DNA from: Bacteroides sp.
GTDB lineage: Bacteria > Bacteroidota > Bacteroidia > Bacteroidales > Bacteroidaceae
Assembly: GCF_028690125.1 (NCBI RefSeq)
Contig: NZ_JAQVBV010000003.1
Coordinates: forward strand, 124,001 to 188,000
DNA: 64,000 bases
Direction of reading: 5' to 3'
Shown: positions 27,588 to 36,674 of the stretch, piece by piece
Numbering within the stretch: the stretch's first letter is position 1
Layout: each line of letters opens with the position of its first letter
Translations under genes and position numbers: made by a program
Notes under the pieces: model-generated
The model's database searches: none
What the model saw: only the letters and a program-made list of their open reading frames with translations
What the model was told of the DNA's origin: nothing

Positions 27588-30500
27588 TTAGAAGTTAAGA
27601 TTTAAACCGAAGCTATAAGTTTTGATGAGCGGATAATCTCCGAATCGGTCGGGATTACTTTCCGGATCAAGATACTTAAGCGGTGAGAAGGTCAGTAAAT
27701 TGTAACCGCTGAAATTCAGACCGAGTGAACTGACTCCTAATTTCTTCAGGAATTTCTTTCCGGTTATGGTATATCCGAAGTTCAAACTCTTTAAACGGAG
27801 GTAAGAAGCATCTACCAACCATAAAGTTGAGGGTTCGGAGTTCCAGCTTTCCGATTCTTCTGATGGACGCGGATAAACAGCTCCCTGTTGATTCTCGGGA
27901 GTCCAGCACCCGTCATAGAAATAGGTTAGCAAACCACGTTTTCCGGCATTGGTGTACGGAATCCGGTACTCAATATCATACATACGGCTGACGTTTGTTG
28001 AGCCTACCCATTGCATGGATAGACTAAATCCTTTCCAGTCGAATCCCATATTCATACCAAATGTATATTCCGGACGGTTAGCATAACCCGCTACACTTTT
28101 ATCATTTCCGTCTACGATTTCGTCTCCATTGAGGTCGGCATACATCGCATCACCCGGATAAACCTTCTGGTAAGGCTGGGGAAGTTTTGGGTTTAGTTTT
28201 AGTTCTCCATTTGCTCCTTCGATGAAATCGCTGTACTGATAGAGTCTCAGGTATTTATACACGTCAGTCTGACGTCCCGTTGAACCGCCCGTTTGATTCA
28301 TGTAACTGAACTGCTTGGGAACTTCATCCATATTAATGATCTTGTTGCGCGCGAATGATACGTTTGCATTAGCAAAATAGCTGAAGTCTTTTCCGATTCT
28401 ATCATTCCAACCAACGGAAATTTCATAACCATGATTGTTTACCTGACCAATATTCAGATTAGGTAAAGACATTGCAATAATGCCGGGAGTCGATAATGGA
28501 GAAATCAGGATACCTGTACGGTGTTCTCTAAAGTAATCGAACGTAGCAGATAAACGGCTGTCTAAGAGCTTGATATCGATACCGTAGTTCTGCTTATCGG
28601 CTGTTTCCCAGGTCACTGCCGGGTTCCCGATAGAAGAAATACCGGCAGCAGTTTGATTATAGGAGTTATCTATACCGAAGCTGTAACCACCTGAATCTCC
28701 CCATACGGCAGGCATATACATAAAGCGGGAATCTACCCCTTTATCGTTACCGACACGTCCCCAGGAAGCTCTGATTTTTAAGTAATCGATTACCTTTTGG
28801 TTTTCCATAAATTTCTCGGCGGTTGGTATCCAGCCTGCAGAGAATGATGGGAAAACACCAAAACGAGTACTACCCGGAGCGAAGTTTTCCGAACCGTTGT
28901 AGCCAACATTTACGTCGAGCAAATATTTGCTTTGATAAGCATAAGTGGCACGTCCTACCAATCCTACATAACTACGTGGAATATATACGAAAGTTTTCGG
29001 GTAATAACTGCGTGACTGATTGTATAGGAATAGGCCGGATACTCTGTGATCGCCGAATGTACGGTCGTAGTTGATACGCCCTTCCAGATACCAATTCTGT
29101 CCACGTCCATTATTTTCTGAATAGTTCAGCGGAGTATCGCTTCCATTGGGCACATAGATATATGTCTTGTCATAATCCGGATCAGTCTGTGCCATAGAGC
29201 CATTTGTGTCAAAATAAGATTTGTAGTATACGGTTTGTGATTCAATGGCACCTCCGGTACGTATTTTTTCCAATTTAAAATTATTGTCATAAGCTCCTTT
29301 TACAGATACGCTCAAGCCCGGAGTCACAAAATCCAGTTTCTGTGTGATGTCCAAGTCCAGATTTAAATTCGTATCGTAATTCTGATTGTAACCTTGTCCA
29401 TAGAACACGAACATACCGTCGCGCATTACTTCTCCCAGAGGAACCATGTCTTTAGGAACTAATGTACGTACTCCGTTGATAAAACCCGGTCCTGCGAACG
29501 GATGTGACCAGATCTGTGCGATGACCCAAGGATTCTGGTCTTCTCCGGAACCGGAGACAACACTGCGTGGTTCTTGTATCTTACCTAAAATACCACTAAT
29601 ACCAAGTTTCATTAGCGTAGTCTTGGTCAGGTTGGCATCGATATTAGCACGATAATTGTATCGGTTGTAACGGTAGTTGTTATCATACATCTGTCCCGGA
29701 AGTTCCTTTAAAAGTCCGTTCTGATAAGTATAGCCGACTGAAATGTAGTATTTTACATTTTCGCTGCCACCGGAAATATTAAGGTTGTTCTGGCTTTGAA
29801 GATAGAGATTATTAAAAATGTACTTCTTCCAGTCCATACTCGGATACATAATGGGGTCTGACCCCGTGCGATAGGCTTCTACTTGTTCCGGTGTGAAATA
29901 GAGTTTAGGATTAGTTACATTGTCCATATTCTGCTTTATATTCCAAAAACGGGCAAATTCGTAACTTCCGGTTTGTTCAACTAACGAAATAGGTTGTTGC
30001 AGACCCAGTTTAGTGCTGGCAGATATTTGCGTTTTGCCGGCTTTACCTCTTTTGGTAGTAACCAATACTACCCCATTAGCACCTCGTACACCGAATACGG
30101 CTGTTGAAGAAGCATCTTTCAATATAGAGATGGTTTCAACTTCGTTCGGATCGATCTGCGAAAAGTCACGTTCAATACCATCCACCAAGATCAATGGTTT
30201 AGCTTGTGAATCGTTCAGTGTACCCACACCGCGTACGTAGATTTCAGCCGCATCCTTACCCGGTTGTCCGGTAGTCTGTATGGACGATACTCCGGGCAAT
30301 GCTCCGGCGAGGACATTGGTGATGCTGATTGCCGGTGATTTGATCAACTCTTTGTTGTCAATGGAAGATACGGCACTGGTAAGCATTTTCTTGTCCTGGT
30401 TACCATAAGCGATAGCTACGATTTCCACTTCTCCAAGAATTTGCGAGTCTTCCTTTAAAGTTACGTTGATGGTTTCCTTGCTTCCGACTACTATCTCCTG

Positions 30501-30764
30501 AGATGTATATCCCATAAAAGAGAAGACCAATACGGATTCTTTGCTTGGAGCGACGATCGAGTAGTTACCGTCAAAGTCTGTGATTGTCCCGATGGTGGTG
30601 CCCTTTACGGTCACGTTTGCTCCGGGAATGGCTTCTTTAAGTGCTTCGTCCATTACTTTACCTTTAATAGTAATTCCTTCCGGCGGAAGTGCGTACATTA
30701 TTAAAGGTATGAATGAAAGAAACGTAATAAGAAAGCAGATTCTTAATTTGAGCGCGTTTCTCAT
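27588..30764 (-). CDS. SusC-family TonB-dependent transporter (pair 1, operon leader)
   Basis: 1058 residues. The signal peptide ends near residue 26. A carboxypeptidase-D-like domain (about 28-112, ITIKGKVMDEALKEAIPGANV and TDFDGNYSI) is followed by the TonB-dependent plug (about 115-235, with VFGVRGANGVVLVTTKRG), then a full beta-barrel ending in TYSFGLNLNF. It is the first gene of the operon and follows a leader of about 115 nt. It transports oligosaccharides into the periplasm together with the SusD encoded immediately downstream. Confidence 0.95.
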   Translation of the reverse strand: MRNALKLRICFLITFLSFIPLIMYALPPEGITIKGKVMDEALKEAIPGANVTVKGTTIGTITDFDGNYSIVAPSKESVLVFSFMGYTSQEIVVGSKETINVTLKEDSQILGEVEIVAIAYGNQDKKMLTSAVSSIDNKELIKSPAISITNVLAGALPGVSSIQTTGQPGKDAAEIYVRGVGTLNDSQAKPLILVDGIERDFSQIDPNEVETISILKDASSTAVFGVRGANGVVLVTTKRGKAGKTQISASTKLGLQQPISLVEQTGSYEFARFWNIKQNMDNVTNPKLYFTPEQVEAYRTGSDPIMYPSMDWKKYIFNNLYLQSQNNLNISGGSENVKYYISVGYTYQNGLLKELPGQMYDNNYRYNRYNYRANIDANLTKTTLMKLGISGILGKIQEPRSVVSGSGEDQNPWVIAQIWSHPFAGPGFINGVRTLVPKDMVPLGEVMRDGMFVFYGQGYNQNYDTNLNLDLDITQKLDFVTPGLSVSVKGAYDNNFKLEKIRTGGAIESQTVYYKSYFDTNGSMAQTDPDYDKTYIYVPNGSDTPLNYSENNGRGQNWYLEGRINYDRTFGDHRVSGLFLYNQSRSYYPKTFVYIPRSYVGLVGRATYAYQSKYLLDVNVGYNGSENFAPGSTRFGVFPSFSAGWIPTAEKFMENQKVIDYLKIRASWGRVGNDKGVDSRFMYMPAVWGDSGGYSFGIDNSYNQTAAGISSIGNPAVTWETADKQNYGIDIKLLDSRLSATFDYFREHRTGILISPLSTPGIIAMSLPNLNIGQVNNHGYEISVGWNDRIGKDFSYFANANVSFARNKIINMDEVPKQFSYMNQTGGSTGRQTDVYKYLRLYQYSDFIEGANGELKLNPKLPQPYQKVYPGDAMYADLNGDEIVDGNDKSVAGYANRPEYTFGMNMGFDWKGFSLSMQWVGSTNVSRMYDIEYRIPYTNAGKRGLLTYFYDGCWTPENQQGAVYPRPSEESESWNSEPSTLWLVDASYLRLKSLNFGYTITGKKFLKKLGVSSLGLNFSGYNLLTFSPLKYLDPESNPDRFGDYPLIKTYSFGLNLNF

Positions 30765-30880
30765 ACTGTTTAATTTGTAGGTTAATAATTATATTTAGTT
30801 CTGTCAATGAATGACCTTCGTTTTATTCTAAAGATTGTGCTTCTATGTATAAAAGCCTGACATTTTTGTTCTCTTTCTTG

Positions 30881-30888
30881 CAAAGTTA
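30881..30888 (-). promoter_or_regulatory. Probable -7 box of the PUL operon
   Basis: TAACTTTG on the minus strand, matching TAnnTTTG, about 117 bp before the first susC. There is no TTTG at -33, as expected for an activator-dependent (HTCS) promoter. The 30765-31020 interval holds no gene that I can see. Confidence 0.45.
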
Positions 30889-31024
30889 GTTGGCATCTAT
30901 ATGATTGACGTGTAATATTCACTTTTTTAGGTATAAAAATAGCTATAAACGCTATCAATAGCGATTGGTGAGCATTTTCTTTAATTTTGTAGACAGGGCG
31001 TAGATGATAGAATTTGCTACCTGT

Positions 31025-31069
31025 AAAAACAGTTTCCCCCTCGGATAAAAGCTTATACGAGGGGGAAAC
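31025..31069 (-). terminator. Terminator of the decayed regulator
   Basis: A perfect 12-bp stem, GTTTCCCCCTCG at 31032-31043 and its complement at 31058-31069, followed by TGTTTTT on the minus strand. It sits just after the HTCS remnant and insulates the PUL promoter. Confidence 0.75.
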
Positions 31070-31097
31070 GAGGAGGTAATATAGAAAATTTTATTGA

Positions 31098-31576
31098 CTA
31101 TTCCATTATGCTGTTAAAGTTCTCTTTTGCCTTTTTTAGAAATTCGGTTGATAACATACCGAATTGTTTCTGGAAACATTTTGCGAAATAGGACGAAGAA
31201 CTGAACCCTATCAGATAGCCGATCTCCGTCACTCTATATTCTCCTTCTATCATCATTTGGCAAGCTCTTTTAAGCCGGGTAATTTTAATGAAGTCGTTAA
31301 GGATTGATACCGATGATACCTTTTTGGGGTAAATACAGAAGTCCGGCTCATGCCCAAATCTTGCGGCAGCGTGTTTACCGAGAATTCCGTATCTTCGATG
31401 TTACTCAAGATAATTTCAGTGCACTTATTCATAAATTCTTCATCCAGTTTATTATCAACGGTCGCATGAAGGTAGGGCAATGGGGTAGAGGCATACTCTT
31501 TTTGTTGGTTCTCTCTTCTCTTGAGCAGATTTCTCAGTTGGGCTTTCAGGAGGAAAGGTGAGAATGGTTTTTCCAT
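31098..31576 (-). pseudogene. Remnant of a hybrid two-component regulator (receiver end plus AraC HTH)
   Basis: The frame from 31576 begins with EKPFSPFLLKAQLRNLL, which is the Lys-Pro end of a receiver domain, and continues into the first half of an AraC-type HTH (NTLPQDLGMSRTSVF). Around 31320 the frame breaks. The remaining HTH (ILNDFIKITRLKRAC, then VTEIGYLIGFSSSSYFAKCF) is encoded in another frame down to a TAG at 31098. Everything N-terminal of the receiver end is gone. It is the decayed tail of an HTCS paralogue of the one at 11096, stranded upstream of the PUL. Confidence 0.8.
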
Positions 31577-31639
31577 TAGGTTCTAAAAAGAAAATACATA
31601 AAGCCTAATATGATTAATATCGCTTCCACAATCCCAATA

Positions 31640-32076
31640 GTTCTCTCAAATAAAAGTGAACCTTCTTATCCGGGAAACTGACATACCCCGCCTCATTAAG
31701 CAACATCTCCAACATCCCATTCTCATAGACCATATTCCCACAGTAATCCGTAGTCAAGGTAACAGCCCTCGTTTTATGTATTGTACGAAGCTTCGTAAAA
31801 TCCGCCGCATATTCTACAGGATACTGTTACCGCGACATACTGCTGATATTCCCCCCATAACAAGGCGTATTTCCCGATATCGCTTCCTGATAATTCAGCG
31901 TCTGACTAAACAACGGTCCCGTTATACCCTTCGCCTACGAACGCACATTATACGCATACTCCGTTTTCAGTTTCGCATTTCCATTACGGCTATCCGATTT
32001 GACGGAAGAAACCGAAAGCCCCCTGTTATAATTAAACTTGTAAACGAGCGTCTCTGCTCCAATAGAGGGACAAAAA
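31640..32076 (-). pseudogene. Decayed, internally deleted relic of the Rhs two-gene unit
   Basis: On the minus strand this holds three collinear fragments. About 32002-32060 matches the YD-repeat gene near 44625-44680. About 31830-32000 matches the Rhs gene near 40770-40940. About 31640-31830 matches the Rhs core near 40150-40345. The stretches between them have been lost and no long frame remains. Base differences from the intact copies are scattered throughout. It appears to be a dead copy of the 39244-45916 unit, abutting the regulator remnant on one side and a 68-bp hairpin on the other. Confidence 0.7.
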
Positions 32077-32081
32077 AAGAA

Positions 32082-32149
32082 GACTGTAACTTAACTGTGT
32101 TAGCAAAGTGAATACGATTTTGCTTTCCTGACACAGTTAAATTACAGTC
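32082..32149 (-). terminator. 68-bp hairpin, copy 1
   Basis: Arms 32082-32100 and 32131-32149 are complementary over 19 bp with one mismatch. On the minus strand they are followed by a T-rich run (TTCTTTTTTT), 49 bp past the stop of the gene at 32198. It probably terminates the last toxin cassette. A near-identical element lies at 34108-34175. Confidence 0.65.
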
Positions 32150-32197
32150 TTGATATAAATAGCCTTTTAGAAAGCTTATATCAGGGTATGATAAATA

Positions 32198-32737
32198 TTA
32201 ATTGAGCTGAGACTCACTTCTTAATACTTTTCTTAAAGTTGCATTTTTATCAAAAATAAATAAATATCCATATGATATTCCCCACATATATTGTTCATAT
32301 TTAAATTTGTTTGAAATATATCTTTTGTCGTAAATTTCCACATCAGCCCTTAGCATCAAATCTTCAATATTCGAAAAGAACAATATGGCAGACGCCCGTT
32401 CGATGTCCTGACCACGAAAAAGAAAAGCCAATAATGGAGAATAATAGGTATAAAAATAAGAGTAATAAGTGTGCAAATATGGATATTTCTTATTTTTTCG
32501 ATAGACCTTCAGCTTTTCATATTCTTCCGGAAATTCCTCTTTAAGACAATCATATTCATACCTATCCAAATCCACAATTGAATCTGCTACTGCAACCAAC
32601 TTGCCTGAAAAAAATGAATCATTTTTAATATATTGATATGCTGTCATATACATTGTTGAATCTCTTAGCCATGTATTTTGGCAAACTGCGTATTGGAAAC
32701 AATAACAAAGCATAAAAACTGAGATACATCTTTTCAT
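32198..32737 (-). CDS. Putative exported immunity protein for the adjacent Rhs C-terminus
   Basis: 179 residues. Not recognised by sequence. The start has a signal-peptide-like segment ending near AVCQ (about residue 20), so it is probably periplasmic or a lipoprotein. The rest is Tyr-rich and helical. It begins 2 bp after the stop of the truncated Rhs gene at 32740, and the pair is AT-rich compared with the Rhs core. Position is the only reason for the immunity call: in polymorphic-toxin loci the gene immediately after the toxin end usually protects against it. Confidence 0.55.
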   Translation of the reverse strand: MKRCISVFMLCYCFQYAVCQNTWLRDSTMYMTAYQYIKNDSFFSGKLVAVADSIVDLDRYEYDCLKEEFPEEYEKLKVYRKNKKYPYLHTYYSYFYTYYSPLLAFLFRGQDIERASAILFFSNIEDLMLRADVEIYDKRYISNKFKYEQYMWGISYGYLFIFDKNATLRKVLRSESQLN

Positions 32738-32739
32738 AA

Positions 32740-33963
32740 TTATTTATATTTTATATGTTTATTGACGGGTAATGGAGGTAAGCCTAATGACAATTGTCCT
32801 TGAGAAGCTCTATCAAATGGTATATATATAGAACTGTTTATTTCCATTGATTTATAACCCATACGTTGACCATAATTTCCACCCTGACTGTTTAATTCAG
32901 CGCGAATGGTATTCATTTTGCTGACAACGTCTCCAGGATAATTTCCACTATAATTATCTTTTAAGCCACCACCAACTTGTGTATGATGAAGTTCATGCGT
33001 CATAGTCATTCCCCAACCTAATGTACGATTATCCATTCCTACGGTTCCATTAATGAATCCTTCTATTTGTCCTATCCCTAATTGTATAGTATTATTGTCT
33101 TTAGGATTCACTCCAGACGATCCCGCATTTACAACCGTTACCATATCAGAATGGTCTAAAGCATTTGTTATTGCACCTCTTGCTGTGGCACTACCCACTT
33201 GCGTCATATTACCGTTAGCGTCGGCAACCGTCGCAATCATAGGATTTCCATTAGCATCTTTAGCATAAGTCATTATACCATTATTATCCAAAGCTAGACT
33301 CAAACCTGTGTGGGATTGCAGATCATCTACTATTTTTTGCATAAAATTAGTACCTATCCCTTTATCTAGCTTTTGTATATCCGCAAATGAAATACTATCT
33401 CCTTTCAAATCCACATAGTTTATAGAATTATTGTTACAATAGTTGTATGGACTCATTGCTTTGTATTTTTCAGCTCGCATATCTACCATATGCCACCTAC
33501 CTATCGCCGCATCATAATGCCTCGCCCCATAATCAAGCCAATTCAGCCCATTCTTTTGATCCAACTCCTTCCCATTATACTTATAAGGCTGAACACTAGC
33601 CGTAGAAGTAAACGTACCCCCAAAAGGATAATAAGCATTTGTCTCCTCAACGTTTCCATCCTTATCAGCCACCACCCGGGTATTCCCCTGATGATCCCTC
33701 AAATAGAAATGAACCTTCTTATCCGGGCAACTCACATACCCCGCCTCATTAAGCAACATCTTCAAGACCCCATTCTCATAGACCGCATTCCCACAGTAAT
33801 CTGTAGTCAAAGTAGTGGCACCCGTTTTGTGTACTGTACGCAACTTCGTACCATTCGCTGCATACTCATACAGGACACCGTTACCACCCGTAAAGCTCAC
33901 CAGATTAGGCAAATTTAAAACATTGTATCCAATATTACTAATATACTTGTTTAAATCCTTCAT
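32740..33963 (-). CDS. Truncated Rhs cassette with HExxH C-terminal domain
   Basis: 407 residues from the first ATG at 33963, but Rhs-like coding continues upstream in the same frame to about 34090 without a proper start, so this is an orphan 3' cassette. Residues 1-150 are Rhs core (DHQGNTRV, YYPFGGTF, YKYNGKELD, YGARHYDAAIGRW). From about residue 165 the sequence is unique: a Gly/Asn-rich segment and a zincin motif HELHH at 32983-32997, followed by Gly-rich sequence. The probable product is a metallopeptidase-type toxin tip. Expression would need recombination into the full-length gene or internal initiation. Confidence 0.7.
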   Translation of the reverse strand: MKDLNKYISNIGYNVLNLPNLVSFTGGNGVLYEYAANGTKLRTVHKTGATTLTTDYCGNAVYENGVLKMLLNEAGYVSCPDKKVHFYLRDHQGNTRVVADKDGNVEETNAYYPFGGTFTSTASVQPYKYNGKELDQKNGLNWLDYGARHYDAAIGRWHMVDMRAEKYKAMSPYNYCNNNSINYVDLKGDSISFADIQKLDKGIGTNFMQKIVDDLQSHTGLSLALDNNGIMTYAKDANGNPMIATVADANGNMTQVGSATARGAITNALDHSDMVTVVNAGSSGVNPKDNNTIQLGIGQIEGFINGTVGMDNRTLGWGMTMTHELHHTQVGGGLKDNYSGNYPGDVVSKMNTIRAELNSQGGNYGQRMGYKSMEINSSIYIPFDRASQGQLSLGLPPLPVNKHIKYK

Positions 33964-34107
33964 CAGATTGCCATTTTTATCATACGTATATTCAATCGTC
34001 TGGTTAGCCCCGTTCTTAAACTCCGTACCATTACCGAATACCCCACTCGTGACAGTATCCCAGGCTTGCCTTACGACACTAACAGAATACAGTGATAAAG
34101 AAAAAAA

Positions 34108-34175
34108 GACTGTAACTTAACTGTGTTAGCAAAGTGAATTTGATTTTGCTTTCCTGACACAGTTAAGTTACAGTC
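34108..34175 (-). terminator. 68-bp hairpin, copy 2
   Basis: Perfect 19-bp arms (34108-34126 and 34157-34175), with seven T following on the minus strand, 80 bp past the stop of the putative immunity gene at 34256. The loop also matches copy 1 almost completely. It acts as a terminator or a mobile hairpin element. Confidence 0.65.
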
Positions 34176-34255
34176 CTCTTTTTAGCGGTTTAACCCTCTT
34201 TGCTATTCACAAGTTTTGATTAGACCAAAATATAAACCTACTGACAGACATTACT

Positions 34256-34738
34256 TCATTTATTTAATTTAGCAATTAGATTCTTTAAATAATTAATGTC
34301 TGGACTTATTATGGGAGCATAATCAATAGCCCCTGGCATCTCTAACTCAAACAAATAATCAATCTTACTTTTTAGCAAATCATATTTCCCTTTTCCAGAT
34401 AAATTCTTAATGTTCAGATAATAAGGAGGAACAATATTTGTCTGAATAATATGAACTGCCTGATGTATATGAGGTATCAAATCTAAAAAATCTGAAGTAT
34501 TTAGTAGAAACTCCATTTCAATATTCCTTGCGAATATATTTTTTGACTGAATACTTTCTCCATATAATGAATAATTATATTCTTTCCACTCCAATGGAAT
34601 TTCATAATGTTCAACGCCCCACACATATTTATAAGAAACGTCTATGATATCTTTCAAATTACTTTGATCTGGAAAGTCCAAAATAACCTGATAATGTCCT
34701 TTATAAATTTCACTAATTTTATTTGTCTCAATTTCCAT
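34256..34738 (-). CDS. Putative cytoplasmic immunity protein
   Basis: 160 residues. Not recognised. There is no signal peptide or membrane segment, so it should be cytoplasmic, unlike the other three neighbours of Rhs tails here. The composition is acidic and aromatic-rich. Its ATG overlaps the stop of the preceding toxin-tail frame by 11 bp, which implies translational coupling. Immunity to that tail is inferred from position and overlap only. Confidence 0.55.
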   Translation of the reverse strand: MEIETNKISEIYKGHYQVILDFPDQSNLKDIIDVSYKYVWGVEHYEIPLEWKEYNYSLYGESIQSKNIFARNIEMEFLLNTSDFLDLIPHIHQAVHIIQTNIVPPYYLNIKNLSGKGKYDLLKSKIDYLFELEMPGAIDYAPIISPDINYLKNLIAKLNK

Positions 34739-35417
34739 AATAATGATGTTGTTTCAATTTTTCATTTTTTTCTGCATTGTAATGAGGTGATTGATCTCCT
34801 TTTCCACCCTGACCATATGTTGCTGGCTTATCTTGACGTATTGTTACTTTCTCTCCTTTAGAATTAGTATACTCATACTGCCTAACATTTCTGTTATTCA
34901 AATTTGCAGTAGCTCCTTCAGGTGTATTAGGCTTAATAGTTTTATCAGGTTGTTGTCTTCGAGGAATTCCATTTTGATCTTTCGCATTTCTTAAAGCTTC
35001 ATTGCCAGATACACTTTTTGTGTCTAATCCTCCATCAAATTTTTTGGCAGCTTGTCCCGCATCGTCTATTTTACCTATTGTTTTCGTTGCATCAGTAGCT
35101 TTATCCACTCCTCTTACAGCATCAACCGCCTTATCAACTGCACGAACTCCTTTTATAGTAGCACCTACTCCTTCTGGTACGAGAGGTAGAGCAAGGGCTA
35201 CACCGTTTGCAACAACTCCAAGCCCATCTACAATCGCGGCACCAACATTACCTTGCTTAACATTGTCTACAAAACTTTGGGCTCCTGTAACAAGACTAAA
35301 AACATCCCAAGCCGATTCGATCCATTCTCCATTTGGATCTATATATTTTACTGGATTGTTTGCGCAATATGCATAAAGACTCATCGAATTATATTTCTCC
35401 GCCATCCGATCCACCAC
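34728..35417 (-). pseudogene. Rhs C-terminal tail, nuclease-like, cut off from its core by a frameshift
   Basis: About 229 codons; the first codon is an internal GTG of the Rhs core (VVDRMAEKYNSM), so it has no native start. After the core end (NNPVKYIDPNGEW) comes a Gly/Ala/Val-rich pre-toxin segment (about residues 35-110) and a polar C-terminus with NSKGEKVTIRQDKP, a GKGDQSPHYN stretch and a terminal QHHYY. These His-rich ends resemble small HNH/endonuclease VII-like toxin tips, but I could not assign a family. It is separated from the upstream core (35461-36213) by a deletion. Confidence 0.6.
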
Positions 35418-35460
35418 ATGCCACCTACCTATCGCCCCATCATAATGCCTTGCCCCATAA

Positions 35461-36213
35461 TCATACCAATTCAGACCATTCCTTATCTACCACCACCCGG
35501 GTATTCCCCTGGTGATCCCTTAGATAAAAATGAAACTTCTTATCCGGAAAACTAACATACCCCGCCTCATTAAGCAACATCTTCAACACCCCATTCTCAT
35601 AGACCGCATTCCCACAGTAATCTGTAGTCAAAGTAGTAGCACCCGTTTTGCGTACTGTACGCAACTTCGTACCATTCGCTGCATACTCATACAGGATACT
35701 GTTACCACCCGCAAAGCTCACCAGATTAGGCAAATTTAAAAGATTGTATCGAATATTACTAATATTCTTGTTTAAATCTTTAATCAGATTCCCATTTTTA
35801 TCATACGTACACTCAATCGTCTGGTTAGCCCCGTTCTTAAACTCCGTGCCATTGCCATAAACAGAACTCGTGACGGCATCCTGCACAGCTTGTAACTGAT
35901 TGCCATTGTAAGTCATGGTCAAGTTGTCAATCAACCCGTAGCTGCTTGCAGCAGTCTGTCCGTAACGCTTCAATCCCAGGATATTTCCCATCTTATCATA
36001 GCTCGTGATCTGCTCATTGAAACGATTCGGATTCGTTGCAAGCGTAGTGCCTTCCCCATAAGTAGCATCCTTCAATCTTGACAGTCCGTCATACGTGGAA
36101 CGATAACCTCTTTCACTGGTTTCCGTCCCCGCCTTCCACGACATACTACTGATATTACCGCCATAACAAGGAGTGTTCCCCGCTATCGGCTCCTGATTCA
36201 TCTGGAGTTCCAA
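35461..36213 (-). pseudogene. Rhs core fragment ending in a frameshifting deletion
   Basis: About 250 codons of Rhs YD-repeat sequence almost identical to the intact protein (IAGNTPCYGGNISSMSW through DHQGNTRVVVDKE). It then runs into eight out-of-frame residues and a stop. Compared with the copy at 37058, about 107 bp are missing at 35487, which removes YYPFGGTF to LDQKN and shifts the frame. Rhs homology begins at about 36195; the first few codons upstream are unrelated. With 34728-35417 it forms one disrupted cassette. Confidence 0.75.
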
Positions 36214-36436
36214 GTAATGGAAGGAGATGAAGATATGCGGAGGATATTCAGATATTTTGTTACTCAGATATAGGGTAATTCGAATTTAAATGGGATGTTT
36301 TTTACAGCTTTGTTATAGAATCATCCATAGCCTAACTTTAGTTATTCAATAATCATTATTTCTATCAGTAGAAATCAAAAAATATAAATCTCCTTTCTCT
36401 CTAATTATAATATTCTTGTTAACTCGAATCTATAGC

Positions 36437-36604
36437 CTATTTGCCTAAAACTTTAATTTTACACTTTAACTCTTGACATTCTTCCTGAGTCAAGCCTAGA
36501 ATATTTTGCAAAGTATCCACATTCTCCTGCAAGTTTGGACTATGTTGTTTCTCTCTTATTTTATGCGTTTTAGTCCGACTCAAACTAAAAATCCCGTTAG
36601 CCAT
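36437..36604 (-). CDS. Possible 55-residue small protein
   Basis: An ATG at 36604 opens a 55-codon frame ending at TAG 36437. The product is polar and basic at the start, with a helical, Leu/Glu-rich second half (VDTLQNILGLTQEE). Not recognised. Its first codons overlap the terminator hairpin at 36587-36623, which argues against strong expression. It could be a remnant of an older gene. Apart from it, 36214-36674 holds nothing I can identify. Confidence 0.25.
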   Translation of the reverse strand: MANGIFSLSRTKTHKIREKQHSPNLQENVDTLQNILGLTQEECQELKCKIKVLGK

Positions 36605-36623
36605 TACAAACCAACGGGATTTT
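36587..36623. terminator. Terminator after the gene at 36675
   Basis: AAAAATCCCGTT at 36587-36598 pairs with AACGGGATTTT at 36613-36623, about 11 bp. A/T tracts on both sides allow use in either direction. Confidence 0.6.
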
Positions 36624-36674
36624 ACTATTTAATCAGTTTTGGGATGACCAAAATATAAACTTGCTCTGCTAAAA

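Noticed and set aside
31656..32111. 151-codon plus-strand frame
   Set aside because: Antisense to the Rhs relic; no coding features of its own.
33490..33918. Plus-strand frame rich in Ile/Arg/Pro, repeated at 35530, 37862 and 39970
   Set aside because: It is the antisense of the Rhs core and recurs only because the core is repeated; the composition is not protein-like and there is no start signal.
34108..34175. Hairpin considered as an insertion-sequence end
   Set aside because: No transposase gene, no target-site duplication and only 68 bp in total; a terminator fits the T-run and position better.
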